From Methylomonas sp. UP202 (GTDB lineage Bacteria; Pseudomonadota; Gammaproteobacteria; Methylococcales; Methylomonadaceae), in NCBI RefSeq assembly GCF_029910655.1, contig NZ_CP123897.1:1240001-1304000 (forward strand): DNA of 64,000 nt, read 5' to 3'. Positions 26,804 through 35,724 of this stretch are shown here, in pieces. Position 1 is the stretch's first letter; each line of letters opens with the position of its first letter. The position numbers and the translations under genes were made by a program. Under the pieces are notes generated by a model. That model did not search any database. It saw only the letters and a list, made by a program, of their open reading frames with translations, and had not been told where the DNA came from.

Positions 26804-28849
26804 ATGCGGACCTTACAAGCATTTTTGAGCCGACTGTTGGCGTTGCCGGAAACCGGACCGGTTCCGGACCCGCCGGCGAATTTGACCGAACTCGCCGACC
26901 GTTTGGGTCTGCGTCTCGAGCCGGCGGTACTCACGCCGAACGCCGCCGCCGAAACCTCGGCGCCGCAAACCCCGTTGCTGGCCGAACTGGCCGAGCGGGA
27001 GGGGTGGTTGGTGTTGTCGGGCTTTCGGGCCGGTTCGGTGCGGGTCGCGCTGATTCACGGCGAGGCCGTCGAAGAGCGTTCGATCAAGCCGGCCGAGGTC
27101 GCCGGTTTGATGGGCTTGAACGGCGACCGTTCGACCGGGTGGTGGCTGATACAAGCCAGGGCGCCCTTGGCCAATGCGGTGAGTCCCGCCGGCCACGGCC
27201 ATCTGCCGCCTTGGCGGCGGTTGGTCGAGTTAATGCGCGCCGATTTACCCGATCTTTGGCTGGTGCTGGGGCTGGCCTTGGGCTCCGGCTTGCTGGCCCT
27301 GGCGTCGCCGGTCGCGGTGCAGGCACTGGTCAACACCGTGGCGATGGGCGGCATGGGCCAACCTCTACTGGTGTTGGCGGTCATCCTGTTTTTCTTTCTG
27401 ACCTTCGCCGGGGCGGTTCACGTACTCGAGGCCTATCTGGTCGAAATCGTTCAGCGCCGGGTGTTCGTGCGCCTGGCCAGCGATCTGGCCCACCGCTTGC
27501 CGCGAGTGCGGCGTGAAACCGGCGACGCTCACCACGGCGCCGAATTGGTGAACCGCTTTTTCGACGTGCTGACCTTGCAAAAGGCCGGTTCGGCCTTGTT
27601 GCTGGACGGCTTGAGCACGCTGGTGCAAACCGGCGTGGGTTTGCTGATGCTGGCGTTTTATCATCCGTTCCTGCTGGCCTTCGACGTGGTATTGCTGCTC
27701 CTGATCGGCTTGATCGTGTTTGTATTGGGGCGGGGCGGCGTGAAAACCGCAGTTCAGGAATCCATTACCAAGTACGCGTTGGTGGCTTGGCTGGAAACCG
27801 TGGCCGCCAATCAGCAGATTTTCAAATTTTCCGGCGGGCCGCGCTGGGCGGTCCAGCGGACCGACGAGTTGTCACTGAGCTATCTGGACGCCAAGCGCGG
27901 TCACTTTCGGGTGTTGCTGCGCCAAATCGTCGGTTCGTTGGCCTTGTACGCCGTCGCCAGCACCGGCTTGTTGGCGCTGGGCGGTTATCTGGTCATCGAT
28001 GGCCATTTGACCTTGGGGCAGTTGGTGGCCGCCGAATTGATCGTGTCTTCGGCATTGATTTCGTTGATCAAGTTCGGCAAGCATCTGGAAGGGTTTTACG
28101 ATCTGATGGCGGGGACCGATAAAATCGGTCATTTACTGGATTTGCCGTTGGAGCGCGGCGATGGCGAAGCCTTGCCGGCGGCCGGCGCGTTGGCGGTGAA
28201 CGTGACCCGGCTTGGCTTTGCCTACGGCCAGCGCCGGCCGGTTTTCAACGACTTGAGCTTCGCGATCGGCGCTGGCGAAAAAGTCGCGCTGCTGGCCGGA
28301 CATGCCGCCGGCAAGACCACCTTGGTCGAACTGCTGTGCGGCTTAAGGCCGGCGGCTAGCGGCCGGATTGAAATCGGCGGCGTCGAATTGGGACGCTTGC
28401 GCTTGGAAAATTTGCGGGACCGGGTCGCGCTGGTGGGTCGGTCGGAGTGGGTGGCCGACAGCTTGTTCGAGAACGTGCGGCTGGGCCGGTCGGACATCGA
28501 CGCCGAGGCGGTCAGGCAGGTCTTGGAGCGCTTGGGTTGGACTCGCTTCGGCTACGACGCGGCGCTCGACGCGCTGGCCACCGAGTTGACGGTGGGCGGC
28601 GCGCCACTGTCGGCCGCGCAAGGCCATTTGGTGCTGCTGGCCAGGGCGATGGCAGGCCGGCCCGGCATTTTGATCGTGGACGGCTTGCTCGACGACATGA
28701 GCCAGGATTGGCGCGATGCGGTGTTGGCGACCTTGTGCGCCGCCGACGCGCCGTGGACTTTGATCGTGACGACCGGCGTGCCGGCGGTGGCAAGCGGTCT
28801 GGCGCGCGTCATCGAGTGGGGAGGAGAGGGTGATGGACGAATGGCATAA
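26804..28849 (+). CDS. Type I secretion-type ABC transporter (permease-ATPase) with eroded ATPase motifs
   Basis: A 681-residue fusion. The first 130 residues resemble an inactive C39-peptidase-like domain (LAELAEREGWLVLSGFRAG) without an evident catalytic Cys. Transmembrane segments lie between about 150 and 420. The C-terminal nucleotide-binding domain has altered signatures: P-loop LAGHAAGKTTL near 497, lacking two of the consensus glycines; LSAAQ instead of LSGGQ near 600; and ILIVDG near 624, with Gly in place of the catalytic Glu after Walker B Asp. The downstream genes (overlapping HlyD adaptor and outer-membrane lipoprotein) make a complete type I export set. ATP hydrolysis may be weak or the protein may pair with another ATPase. 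The substrate is unknown; no RTX protein is in the window. Confidence 0.88.
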   Translation: MRTLQAFLSRLLALPETGPVPDPPANLTELADRLGLRLEPAVLTPNAAAETSAPQTPLLAELAEREGWLVLSGFRAGSVRVALIHGEAVEERSIKPAEVAGLMGLNGDRSTGWWLIQARAPLANAVSPAGHGHLPPWRRLVELMRADLPDLWLVLGLALGSGLLALASPVAVQALVNTVAMGGMGQPLLVLAVILFFFLTFAGAVHVLEAYLVEIVQRRVFVRLASDLAHRLPRVRRETGDAHHGAELVNRFFDVLTLQKAGSALLLDGLSTLVQTGVGLLMLAFYHPFLLAFDVVLLLLIGLIVFVLGRGGVKTAVQESITKYALVAWLETVAANQQIFKFSGGPRWAVQRTDELSLSYLDAKRGHFRVLLRQIVGSLALYAVASTGLLALGGYLVIDGHLTLGQLVAAELIVSSALISLIKFGKHLEGFYDLMAGTDKIGHLLDLPLERGDGEALPAAGALAVNVTRLGFAYGQRRPVFNDLSFAIGAGEKVALLAGHAAGKTTLVELLCGLRPAASGRIEIGGVELGRLRLENLRDRVALVGRSEWVADSLFENVRLGRSDIDAEAVRQVLERLGWTRFGYDAALDALATELTVGGAPLSAAQGHLVLLARAMAGRPGILIVDGLLDDMSQDWRDAVLATLCAADAPWTLIVTTGVPAVASGLARVIEWGGEGDGRMA

Positions 28850-30143
28850 CCGCTTGTCGGCCCTGGCGGCGGCACATACGCCGAGGACGGTTGGGCGTTG
28901 GGCGCGGGCATGCGTCTGGGTGTTCGTGCTGACGCCGCCGGCCTTGTTAGTGACGCCCTGGCAGCAAAACATCCACGCCAGCGGGCGGGTGTCGGCGTTC
29001 GCGCCGCTGGAGCGTCAGCAAACCGTCGAGGCGCCGGTCGGCGGCCGTATCGTGGCCTGGCATGTCAAGGAAGGGGACAAGGTCAAGGCCGGCGAGGTGT
29101 TGTTGGACATCGCCGATGTCGATCCGCGATTGTTGGAGCGTCTGGCCGGCCAGCGCGACGCGGCCGCCGCCAAACTGGCCGCCAAGCAAGACGAGTTGAA
29201 CGCCTACCGGTTGCAGCTCGACAATCTGCAAGCCACTCGGGATTTGCAGGTGGCGACCGCGCAATATCGGCTCGACGTCGCCAAACAACGCGCCCGCGCC
29301 GCCGCCGAGACGATTGCTTCGGCCCGGGCCACGCTGGACGCCGCCAGTTTGCAGCGCGAGCGTCTGCAACGCTTGCTCGGCGACGGCTTGGTGTCGCAAC
29401 GCGAGTTCGAACTGGCCGAGCGCGACGGCGTTGTGGCCGGGCGCGGTCTGAACAGCGCTCAAGCCAGTCTGGAAGGCGCGCTGGCCGAGCAGCGTGCCGC
29501 CGAAGCCGAGATCGGCCGGATTCGCGCCGACGCCCAGGCCCGCATCGATTCGGCCAGCGCGGCGGCCAACAAGACTCAGAGCGAACTCGAGGACGGCCGC
29601 GCCAGCTTGCTAAAGGCCGAAGTCGATGTGTCCCGCCAACAATCGCAATCGATTACCGCGCCGCGCGACGGCAGTGTGTTGCGCCTGCTCGCCAATCCGC
29701 AGAGCGACTTGGTGCGCCAGGGCGATCCGCTGTTGTTGCTGGTGCCGGACCGCGACGTCAAGGCCGTCGAATTGTGGGTGGACGGCAACGACGCGGCGTT
29801 GATCACGGCAGGCCGCCACGCCCGTTTGCAATTCGAAGGCTGGCCGGCCTTGCAATTCGCCGGTTGGCCGGAAGTGGCGGTCGGCACCTTCGGCGGCAGC
29901 GTCGCCTTCGTCGACGCCAGCGACGACGGCAAGGGCAAATTCCGGGTTCTGGTGATACCGGACCCGGCCGACCGCGAATGGCCCAGCGAACGCTTTTTGC
30001 GCCAAGGCGTGCGGGTCAAGGGTTGGATATTGTTGAATCGGGTGACGATGGCCTACGAATTGTGGCGCCAGTTGAATGCGTTTCCGCCGCAATTGACCGT
30101 CGAGGCGCCGATCAACGATCTGGTCAGGCAGAAGCTGAAATGA
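28833..30143 (+). CDS. HlyD-family membrane fusion protein
   Basis: A 436-residue periplasmic adaptor linking the inner-membrane ABC transporter to the outer-membrane channel. One N-terminal helix lies at about 27-45. The first lipoyl half-motif (VEAPVGGRIVAWHVKEGDKVKAGEVLLDI) covers about 65-95. A long alpha-helical hairpin covers about 100-270, rich in Ala, Gln and Arg. The second lipoyl half starts at ITAPRDGSVLRLLANP, followed by a beta-barrel. ATG 28833 is preferred over GTG 28830; GGAGAGG precedes both. The start overlaps the ABC gene by 17 bases and the stop overlaps the next ATG, indicating translational coupling. Confidence 0.92.
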   Translation: MDEWHNRLSALAAAHTPRTVGRWARACVWVFVLTPPALLVTPWQQNIHASGRVSAFAPLERQQTVEAPVGGRIVAWHVKEGDKVKAGEVLLDIADVDPRLLERLAGQRDAAAAKLAAKQDELNAYRLQLDNLQATRDLQVATAQYRLDVAKQRARAAAETIASARATLDAASLQRERLQRLLGDGLVSQREFELAERDGVVAGRGLNSAQASLEGALAEQRAAEAEIGRIRADAQARIDSASAAANKTQSELEDGRASLLKAEVDVSRQQSQSITAPRDGSVLRLLANPQSDLVRQGDPLLLLVPDRDVKAVELWVDGNDAALITAGRHARLQFEGWPALQFAGWPEVAVGTFGGSVAFVDASDDGKGKFRVLVIPDPADREWPSERFLRQGVRVKGWILLNRVTMAYELWRQLNAFPPQLTVEAPINDLVRQKLK

Positions 30144-31930
30144 GCAGGCGGCGCACTCACCTGCTCGGCTTGCCAAACGCCTGCCCGGCGCTAGGCGGTT
30201 TAGTCTTGCTGCTCGCGTTGGGCGGCTGCGCCGGCTATTTCGATACTGCCCCGGACCGCCAATTGGCCAAACGCGTCGAGGAGCGGCTGCAAACGGATCA
30301 AGGCTTGAACTTGCCGGCGCTGTCCGCCGCGCCGCCGCAAACCGTCGAACAGGCTTTGCCGCGCTTCAAGGAACGCTTGATGACCAACTTGCCCAAAGCG
30401 CCGCCCAAATCCGTGCAGCCCCGACCGGAGCGGCCCGCCGCCGAGCCGGACGCCAGCCGGCGCCTGTCGATCGCGGCGGTGCGCGGCTTGGCGCTGGAAA
30501 ACAATCTGGATTTGAAAATTGCTCAAATCGATCCCAAGCTGGCGCAATTGGCGGTCAGCGAGGAACAAGCCAAATTCGACGATTTGATCTTTGCCAAGGC
30601 CAAGTACGGCCAGAAGAACACCCCGGCCGAGAATTTGGATGTCGTGACCTTTACGCCCAGCGACGCCGATTCGCCGCTGAAAAACGAAACCGATAAATTG
30701 ACCGCGATTGCCCAACGCACCGAAGGCTTGGAACTGGAGGCCGGCGTGGTGATACCGCTGCGGACCGGCGCCAAGGTCACCATCAGCGCGCCGTTCGACG
30801 CCAAGAAACAATATCGGGGCGTGGCCTCCGACCAATACCGCAACGCGCTGCGCTTTTCGATCAGCCAGCCGCTGCTGCGCGACGCCGGTATCGCCAACAA
30901 TGTGGCCGGCATCCGCATCGCCCGCTACGAACAACAGGCGGTCGATGTCAAAACCCGCTTGCAGGCGATTCGGGTGCTGGCGGCGGTCGAGCGCAGCTAT
31001 TGGAGTCTCTACGTCGCCTGGGGCGAGTTGGACGTGCGCCGCCAGCAATACGAAAATGCCGCCGGCAATCTGGCGATGGTCAAAAAACGGGTCGGCGAAG
31101 GTTTGACCGCCGCGGTCGAAATCAATCGCGCCGAGATCGGCGTCGCCGAACGCTTGGAAACCTTGATCGTCGCCGAAACCACGTTGAAAACCCGGCAACG
31201 CCAGCTCAAGTTGCTGTTGAACGATGCCAATCTCGATTTGGATTCGCCGACGGTCTTGATCCCGGACACCGAGCCGACCTTGTTGGAATTCGGCTTCGAT
31301 CGGGAACAGTTGGCGGCGCGAGCCTTGGACGGGCGGCTGGAGTTGCTGGAACTGGAATTGAAGTTGGCCGCAGACGCCACCAAAATCGATTACCTGGAAA
31401 ACCAGACCTTGCCGATGTTCATGCTGGATTACCAATACGCCGGCCTGGGCCGCGATACCGGCTCGATCAACGGCGCCTTCGATCAAACCCTGAGCGGACG
31501 CTATTCCGACTGGTCGGTCGGCTTGCGGATGGAAATTCCGTTGACCAACGAATTGCGCCGCGCCCGGCTGGACAAGGCGGTGCAGGAGCGTCTGCAACGC
31601 TTGACCACCAAGCAATTGCGCGAACTCAGCGTGCGCCGGGAGATTTACGATGCGCTGGACGTGTTGGGCCAGAACTGGCGGCGCATATTGGCCGCCCGCC
31701 AGAACGTGCTATTGGCCGGCCTGAATTACGACGCCGAACTCAAGCAATTTCGGGAAGGCTTGCGGACGATGACCGAAGTGCTGGAAACCTTGACCCGGCT
31801 GGGTGAGGCGCAATTGCGCGAAGTCAGGGCGGTCGGCGATTATCAGGTGGCGCTGGTCGATCTGGCTTTCGCGACCGGCACCGTGCTCGGCCATAGCCGG
31901 GTCGATTTCGAGCAGGCGGCGGCGCGCTAA
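30140..31930 (+). CDS. TolC-like outer-membrane efflux/secretion lipoprotein
   Basis: A 596-residue protein starting at ATG 30140, which overlaps the HlyD stop (ATGA). The leader ends in a lipobox (LLLALGGC), with Cys near residue 30 as the predicted acylation site. Two outer-membrane-efflux repeats make up the rest, with long helices (YEQQAVDVKTRLQAIRVLAAVERSYWSLY; LELLELELKLAADATKIDYLENQ) and the conserved VGLRMEIPLTNELRRARLDKA segment. The family forms trimeric channels across the outer membrane and periplasm. It is the third gene of the export operon. A much longer upstream frame exists but overlaps HlyD and is not used. Confidence 0.92.
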   Translation: MSRRRTHLLGLPNACPALGGLVLLLALGGCAGYFDTAPDRQLAKRVEERLQTDQGLNLPALSAAPPQTVEQALPRFKERLMTNLPKAPPKSVQPRPERPAAEPDASRRLSIAAVRGLALENNLDLKIAQIDPKLAQLAVSEEQAKFDDLIFAKAKYGQKNTPAENLDVVTFTPSDADSPLKNETDKLTAIAQRTEGLELEAGVVIPLRTGAKVTISAPFDAKKQYRGVASDQYRNALRFSISQPLLRDAGIANNVAGIRIARYEQQAVDVKTRLQAIRVLAAVERSYWSLYVAWGELDVRRQQYENAAGNLAMVKKRVGEGLTAAVEINRAEIGVAERLETLIVAETTLKTRQRQLKLLLNDANLDLDSPTVLIPDTEPTLLEFGFDREQLAARALDGRLELLELELKLAADATKIDYLENQTLPMFMLDYQYAGLGRDTGSINGAFDQTLSGRYSDWSVGLRMEIPLTNELRRARLDKAVQERLQRLTTKQLRELSVRREIYDALDVLGQNWRRILAARQNVLLAGLNYDAELKQFREGLRTMTEVLETLTRLGEAQLREVRAVGDYQVALVDLAFATGTVLGHSRVDFEQAAAR

Positions 31931-32017
31931 CGTCGATCGCCGGATTGCCGCCGATTTGCTTTCCCGGCCGGCATTCTCAATAATCGCAAGCTGTTTTGAC
32001 TGTCACGGATTGCGATT

Positions 32018-32695
32018 ATGTTCGAACTTTATTTAGACAGCGCCGATCTGGGCGCGATTCACGCTCTCTCCGCCAGCTTGCCGCTGGCTGGTGTAACGAC
32101 CAATCCGACTATTCTGGCCAGTAGCGGTCAAGGCTTGCAGCAATGGCTGCCGGCCCTGGCCGATATTTTCCGCGGACAGCTTCGGGTACACGTACAAGTC
32201 GTGGCGGTGACGACCGAAGCCATGGTCGCGGAAGCGCTCGAACTGGCGGCATTGCCCTACGACATCGTCGTCAAGATACCGGCGCATGCGCCCGGTCTGG
32301 CCGCGATCAAGCAAATCAAGCGGCAGCACGACATTCCGGTATTGGCGACCGCGATTTACCACGTGCAGCAAGGCTGGTTGGCGGCGCTGAACGGTGCGGA
32401 CTATCTGGCGCCGTATTTGAACCGGATCGACAACCTGGGTCAGGACGGCCTCGGCGTGGTGGGCGACTTGCAAGCGCTGATCGACCGTTACCAATTGCCG
32501 AGCAAATTGTTGGTGGCCAGCTTCAAAAACGTCCAGCAGGTCTTGCAGGTCTTGAAGCTCGGCGTCGCGTCGGTCACGCTGCCGCCGGACATCGCCCGGG
32601 CCATGCTGGCCGCGCCGGCCACCGACCGGGCCGTCGAGAGCTTCTCGCTGGATTGGCGCGGCGTACACGGCGAACGGCTGTCGTTTCAAAGTTAA
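32018..32695 (+). CDS. fsa: Fructose-6-phosphate aldolase / transaldolase-like enzyme
   Basis: A 225-residue class I aldolase closely resembling Escherichia coli FsaA along its whole length: MFELYLDSADLGAIHALSASLPLAGVTTNPTI at the start, the Schiff-base Lys in DIVVKIPAHAPGL at residue 85 as in FsaA, and ADYLAPYLNRIDNLG and LLVASFKNVQQVL further on. FsaA cleaves fructose 6-phosphate to dihydroxyacetone and glyceraldehyde 3-phosphate and also performs aldol additions; related short transaldolases act in sugar phosphate rearrangement. In a ribulose-monophosphate methylotroph either activity would fit the assimilation cycle. It is followed 12 bases later by a permease gene, probably in one transcript. 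Confidence 0.92.
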   Translation: MFELYLDSADLGAIHALSASLPLAGVTTNPTILASSGQGLQQWLPALADIFRGQLRVHVQVVAVTTEAMVAEALELAALPYDIVVKIPAHAPGLAAIKQIKRQHDIPVLATAIYHVQQGWLAALNGADYLAPYLNRIDNLGQDGLGVVGDLQALIDRYQLPSKLLVASFKNVQQVLQVLKLGVASVTLPPDIARAMLAAPATDRAVESFSLDWRGVHGERLSFQS

Positions 32696-32707
32696 GCCGG
32701 AACTACG

Positions 32708-34270
32708 ATGCCAAGCGATGCGCACACGTCGTTCCGCTGGTGGCGGGCCGGCGATTTGGATGGCTTTTTCGGCCTGTTTGTCGATAACCTGATTCAACTG
32801 ATCCTGATCGTGGTGCTGTGCGGCAATGTGTTGCAAATGCCGGGCGATCTGGTGTTCGGGCGAATTTTGCCCGGCGTCGCGGTCAGTCTGCTGGTCGGCA
32901 ATGGCTTTTACGCCTGGCAGGCGCGCCGGCTAGCGTTGGCGACCGGCCAAGCGCAAGTGACCGCGCTGCCCTACGGCGTGAACACCGTGTCCTTGTTCGC
33001 TCACGTGTTGTTCGTGATGAAGCCGGTGTTGGAGCAAAGCCACGACGCCGAATTGGCCTGGCGGGTTGGTTTGGCGGCCTGCCTGGGTTCCGGCGTCATT
33101 GAGCTGGCCGGCGCCTTTCTGGCCGGCTGGGTTAAGCGCATCACGCCGCGCGCGGCCCTGCTGGCGACGCTGGCCGGCATCGCAATCACCTTCATTGCCA
33201 TGGATTTTTGCTTTCGGATATTCGCTCAGCCCTTGGTCGGCTTGCTGCCGCTGGCGGTGATTCTGCTGCAGTACATCGGCCGACTGCGCCTGCCCTTCGA
33301 CGTGCCGGCCGGTCTGGTGGCGGTGGTGTTGGGCACCGGGTTGGCTTGGGGCTTGGGGAGGATGGATGCCACCGCGTTGAACGCCGCGTTCGCGCTGAAT
33401 CCGCAATGGCCGGCGTTGTATCTCGGCGATTTGCTGGAAGCGACTTTCTCGAACTATTTGCTGCAATTTCTGCCGGTCATCGTGCCGATGGGCTTGTTCA
33501 ACCTGATTGGCTCGCTGCAAAATCTGGAAAGCGCCGAGGCGGCCGGCGACCGCTTCGGCGTGCGCAGTTCGCTGGCGATGAACGGCGTCGGTACGATCGC
33601 GGCGGCCTGCTGCGGCAGCGTATTTCCGACCACGATCTACATCGGCCATCCCGGCTGGAAAAAGATGGGCGCCGGCGCCGGCTATTCGGTGGCCAACGGC
33701 GTCGCCATCACCCTGCTGTGCCTGTTGGGTTTGGTCGGCTGGGTGGCGGCGTTGGTGCCGGTCGAGGCCGGCGCGGCCATTTTGCTATGGATAGGCATCA
33801 CCATCGCCGCCCAAGCCTTTCAGGCCACGCCGGCCGACCATGCCCCGGCCGTCGTGGTCGGTTTCTTCCCGGCCCTGGCGGGCTGGGGTCTGTTGATGCT
33901 GGAAAGCGGCTTGCGTGCCGCCGGCGCCAACGTCGAAACGGTCGGCTTGACCGCGTTGACGCAACAGTTGCCGATCGGCGGCTTGATTGCGCTGGAACGC
34001 GGTTTTATTTTCACGTCGATGATTTGGTCGGCGCTGACGGTCTGTTTAATCGAAGCCCGCTACCGCGCCGCCGCTTATTGGGCGCTGGCCGCCGCCGCGA
34101 TCAGTGCCACCGGCCTGATGCACGGCTACGCGATCGCCGGCGGCGCCATCGTCAACGCCTACGGCCCGGCCACGACCTGGCCCTTCGTCGCAGGCTACGC
34201 GGCGATGGCGGCGGCGTTTTGGATGGGCGGCTGGCGGGCGCCCTGCAAAAAATCGGGAGTACAAATCTAG
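32708..34270 (+). CDS. NCS2/xanthine-uracil-like permease family protein, C-terminus altered by a palindromic repeat
   Basis: A 520-residue polytopic membrane protein with about 12-14 hydrophobic segments. The opening (DNLIQLILIVVLCGNVLQMP), a GQAQVTALPYGVNTVS stretch and the later NLIGSLQNLESAEAAGDRF and GVGTIAAACCGSVFPTTIYIGHPGWKKMGA segments match the NCS2/AzgA-type nucleobase permease superfamily, in a divergent branch. The substrate is not predictable; it may not be a nucleobase. The last six residues (KSGVQI) and the TAG stop are encoded by the first copy of the 26-bp palindrome, so the native C-terminus has probably been replaced by the repeat. Confidence 0.8.
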   Translation: MPSDAHTSFRWWRAGDLDGFFGLFVDNLIQLILIVVLCGNVLQMPGDLVFGRILPGVAVSLLVGNGFYAWQARRLALATGQAQVTALPYGVNTVSLFAHVLFVMKPVLEQSHDAELAWRVGLAACLGSGVIELAGAFLAGWVKRITPRAALLATLAGIAITFIAMDFCFRIFAQPLVGLLPLAVILLQYIGRLRLPFDVPAGLVAVVLGTGLAWGLGRMDATALNAAFALNPQWPALYLGDLLEATFSNYLLQFLPVIVPMGLFNLIGSLQNLESAEAAGDRFGVRSSLAMNGVGTIAAACCGSVFPTTIYIGHPGWKKMGAGAGYSVANGVAITLLCLLGLVGWVAALVPVEAGAAILLWIGITIAAQAFQATPADHAPAVVVGFFPALAGWGLLMLESGLRAAGANVETVGLTALTQQLPIGGLIALERGFIFTSMIWSALTVCLIEARYRAAAYWALAAAAISATGLMHGYAIAGGAIVNAYGPATTWPFVAGYAAMAAAFWMGGWRAPCKKSGVQI

Positions 34271-34281
34271 ATTTGTACTCC
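34256..34281. repeat. 26-bp perfect palindrome, copy 1 (REP-like, RAYT-associated)
   Basis: Half-site GGAGTACAAATCT followed by its exact complement, centred on TCTAGA. This copy overlaps the permease 3' end and supplies its stop codon. As RNA it would fold into a stable 13-bp stem with almost no loop, and on DNA it could extrude as a cruciform. Four further copies occur within 1.5 kb around a RAYT gene. Confidence 0.95.
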
Positions 34282-34427
34282 GGCAAATTGCCTGCGTCGC
34301 TTGGCGGCTTTGAGTTGATCGCGGCATTGGTTAGGCCACAGCCATCCGTCAAGCGTTTTTCTAGGTCTATATCGTTAGGGTTAGCTACGCGGAGATAGTT
34401 TCAGGTAGGCACACCTGGACATCTCCC

Positions 34428-34453
34428 GGAGTACAAATCTAGATTTGTACTCC
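34428..34453. repeat. 26-bp palindrome, copy 2
   Basis: Identical to copy 1 (half-site GGAGTACAAATCT). It starts the first unit of a roughly 252-bp tandem repeat upstream of the RAYT gene. Confidence 0.95.
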
Positions 34454-34680
34454 ATGACACGACGCTTGCTCTGGTGGACAAAGCCGACTGACCGGGAACT
34501 CGCTAGCAGAAAAATAGCGGATTTTCCGGCGAGAGCGGCGTTTCCGAGTGCAACTCCAGATGGGGTCGTCGGCTGATAGGTTGCAAAGCTTCTGGGGTTA
34601 TCGCGCCTGAGATAAGTTTTCGCCATCCGCTTAGTCCATTCTCTTAAGATGTTGGCTCGGGGTCTGGTTGTCCGTTAGCC

Positions 34681-34706
34681 GGAGTACAAATCTAGATTTG
34701 TACTCC
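34681..34706. repeat. 26-bp palindrome, copy 3
   Basis: Identical to copies 1 and 2; starts exactly 253 bases after copy 2 and begins the second tandem unit. Confidence 0.95.
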
Positions 34707-34932
34707 AAGCACGACGCTTGCTTTGGCGGATAAAACCGACTGAACTGGAAACGCGCTAGCCGAAAATTAGCGGACTTTTCGGCGAGAGCGGCGTTTCGGA
34801 GTGCAAGTCCAGTTGGGTTCGCCGGCTGATAGGTTGCGAAGCTTGGCGTTTATCGCGCCTGCGATAAGTTTTCGCCATCCGCCTAGTCCACACTCTAAAT
34901 ATGCTGGTTCTTGGTCCGGTTGTCCGTTTCCC

Positions 34933-34958
34933 GTAGTACAAATCTAGATTTGTACTAC
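34933..34958. repeat. 26-bp palindrome, copy 4 (variant ends)
   Basis: Half-site GTAGTACAAATCT: the outer GGA is changed to GTA on one arm and TCC to TAC on the other, so the palindrome is preserved by a compensating change. It lies 252 bases after copy 3 and 50 bases before the RAYT start. Confidence 0.95.
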
Positions 34959-35008
34959 CGATAAATTTCGTTAGACTCGGAAGAGGACTTTCCGGGGAGT
35001 TGAAGCCG

Positions 35009-35548
35009 ATGTTTAAGAAAGGTCGACACGCGCCGGCGCATTTACAACTCGATCGCGCGCAATATTTCGTCACTGGTGCGATTTATCGAAGGCGGCCGCT
35101 ACTGCGAGACCACGACGTTAAGCAATATTTGTTGGAAACCATGCGGGATTGTCTGGCCGAAAAAGCTTGGCAACTTGAACACTGGGTGATACTCGACAAC
35201 CACTACCATCTGATGGCGACCAGCGCTCTTGGGAGCGACTTGCCGAAAATCTTCCGCAAACTCCACGTGTTGTCGGCCCGCTATATCCTGGACCGCCAAC
35301 ATTCCGAATTACCGATTTGGTGGAACTATTGGGACTACTGCCCGCGCGGCGAACGCGACTACTACGTGCGCTTGAATTATCTGCTGAACAATCCAATTCA
35401 GCATGGCTACGCGAGCCGCTTGGAGGACTACCCGTATTCCAGTTTTGGTCAAACCTTGGCGAGTTTGGGGCGCGAGCGTTTGGCCAGGCAATTTACCGAG
35501 CACGCCGGTTATCGTAGCCTGAATTTGCCGGAAGACCGGGACGATTAG
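35009..35548 (+). CDS. REP-associated tyrosine transposase (RAYT, Y1/IS200-like)
   Basis: A 179-residue single-domain protein. The HUH metal-binding motif appears as DNHYHLMAT (about residues 68-76) and the likely catalytic Tyr lies in RLNYLLNNPIQHGY near 120-133. The sequence WWNYWDYCPRGERDYYVRLNYL is characteristic of RAYTs. Such proteins cut single-stranded DNA at REP hairpins and are thought to spread them. ATG 35009 is chosen because GGGGAG ends ten bases upstream; a TTG nine bases earlier is less likely. The five palindromes around it are its expected substrates. GC content is near that of the flanks, suggesting long residence. Confidence 0.93.
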   Translation: MFKKGRHAPAHLQLDRAQYFVTGAIYRRRPLLRDHDVKQYLLETMRDCLAEKAWQLEHWVILDNHYHLMATSALGSDLPKIFRKLHVLSARYILDRQHSELPIWWNYWDYCPRGERDYYVRLNYLLNNPIQHGYASRLEDYPYSSFGQTLASLGRERLARQFTEHAGYRSLNLPEDRDD

Positions 35549-35724
35549 CGGGAATACAAATCCTGAGTTGCACATCCAAGCTTTGATGCCCGCTAAAAAT
35601 GGATGCGGTTTGGCGGTATTAAGCCCTAATCAAGGCTGGAATTCACGACCGTTGGGTTGGCGGCAACGCATTGTCGAAAGAAGACAACAAACTCAAAGCC
35701 GTCAACCGGTGCCGGCGAATCACT

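Larger units (their letters stand above)
34428..34932. repeat. Imperfect tandem repeat, two units of about 252 bp, each led by the palindrome
   Basis: Unit 1 (34428-34680) and unit 2 (34681-34932) share the same order of blocks: palindrome, ACGACGCTTGCT, a GCTAGC-containing stretch, GGCGAGAGCGGCGTTTC, GGCTGATAGGTTGC, GATAAGTTTTCGCCATCCGC, TAGTCCA, and a GGT(C/T)CGGTTGTCCGTT end. Differences are scattered substitutions, so the duplication is not recent or is under sequence constraint. No convincing reading frame is conserved. The unit may be part of the mobile RAYT element or encode a structured RNA; neither is demonstrated. Confidence 0.8.

Noticed and set aside
28898..30139. Upstream extension of the outer-membrane lipoprotein frame by over 400 codons
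   Set aside because: It overlaps the HlyD gene in another frame and is Arg-rich nonsense; the lipoprotein signal starts at ATG 30140.
30200..31615. 471-codon minus-strand frame opposite the outer-membrane lipoprotein
   Set aside because: Antisense to an unambiguous TolC-like gene; no recognisable domains.
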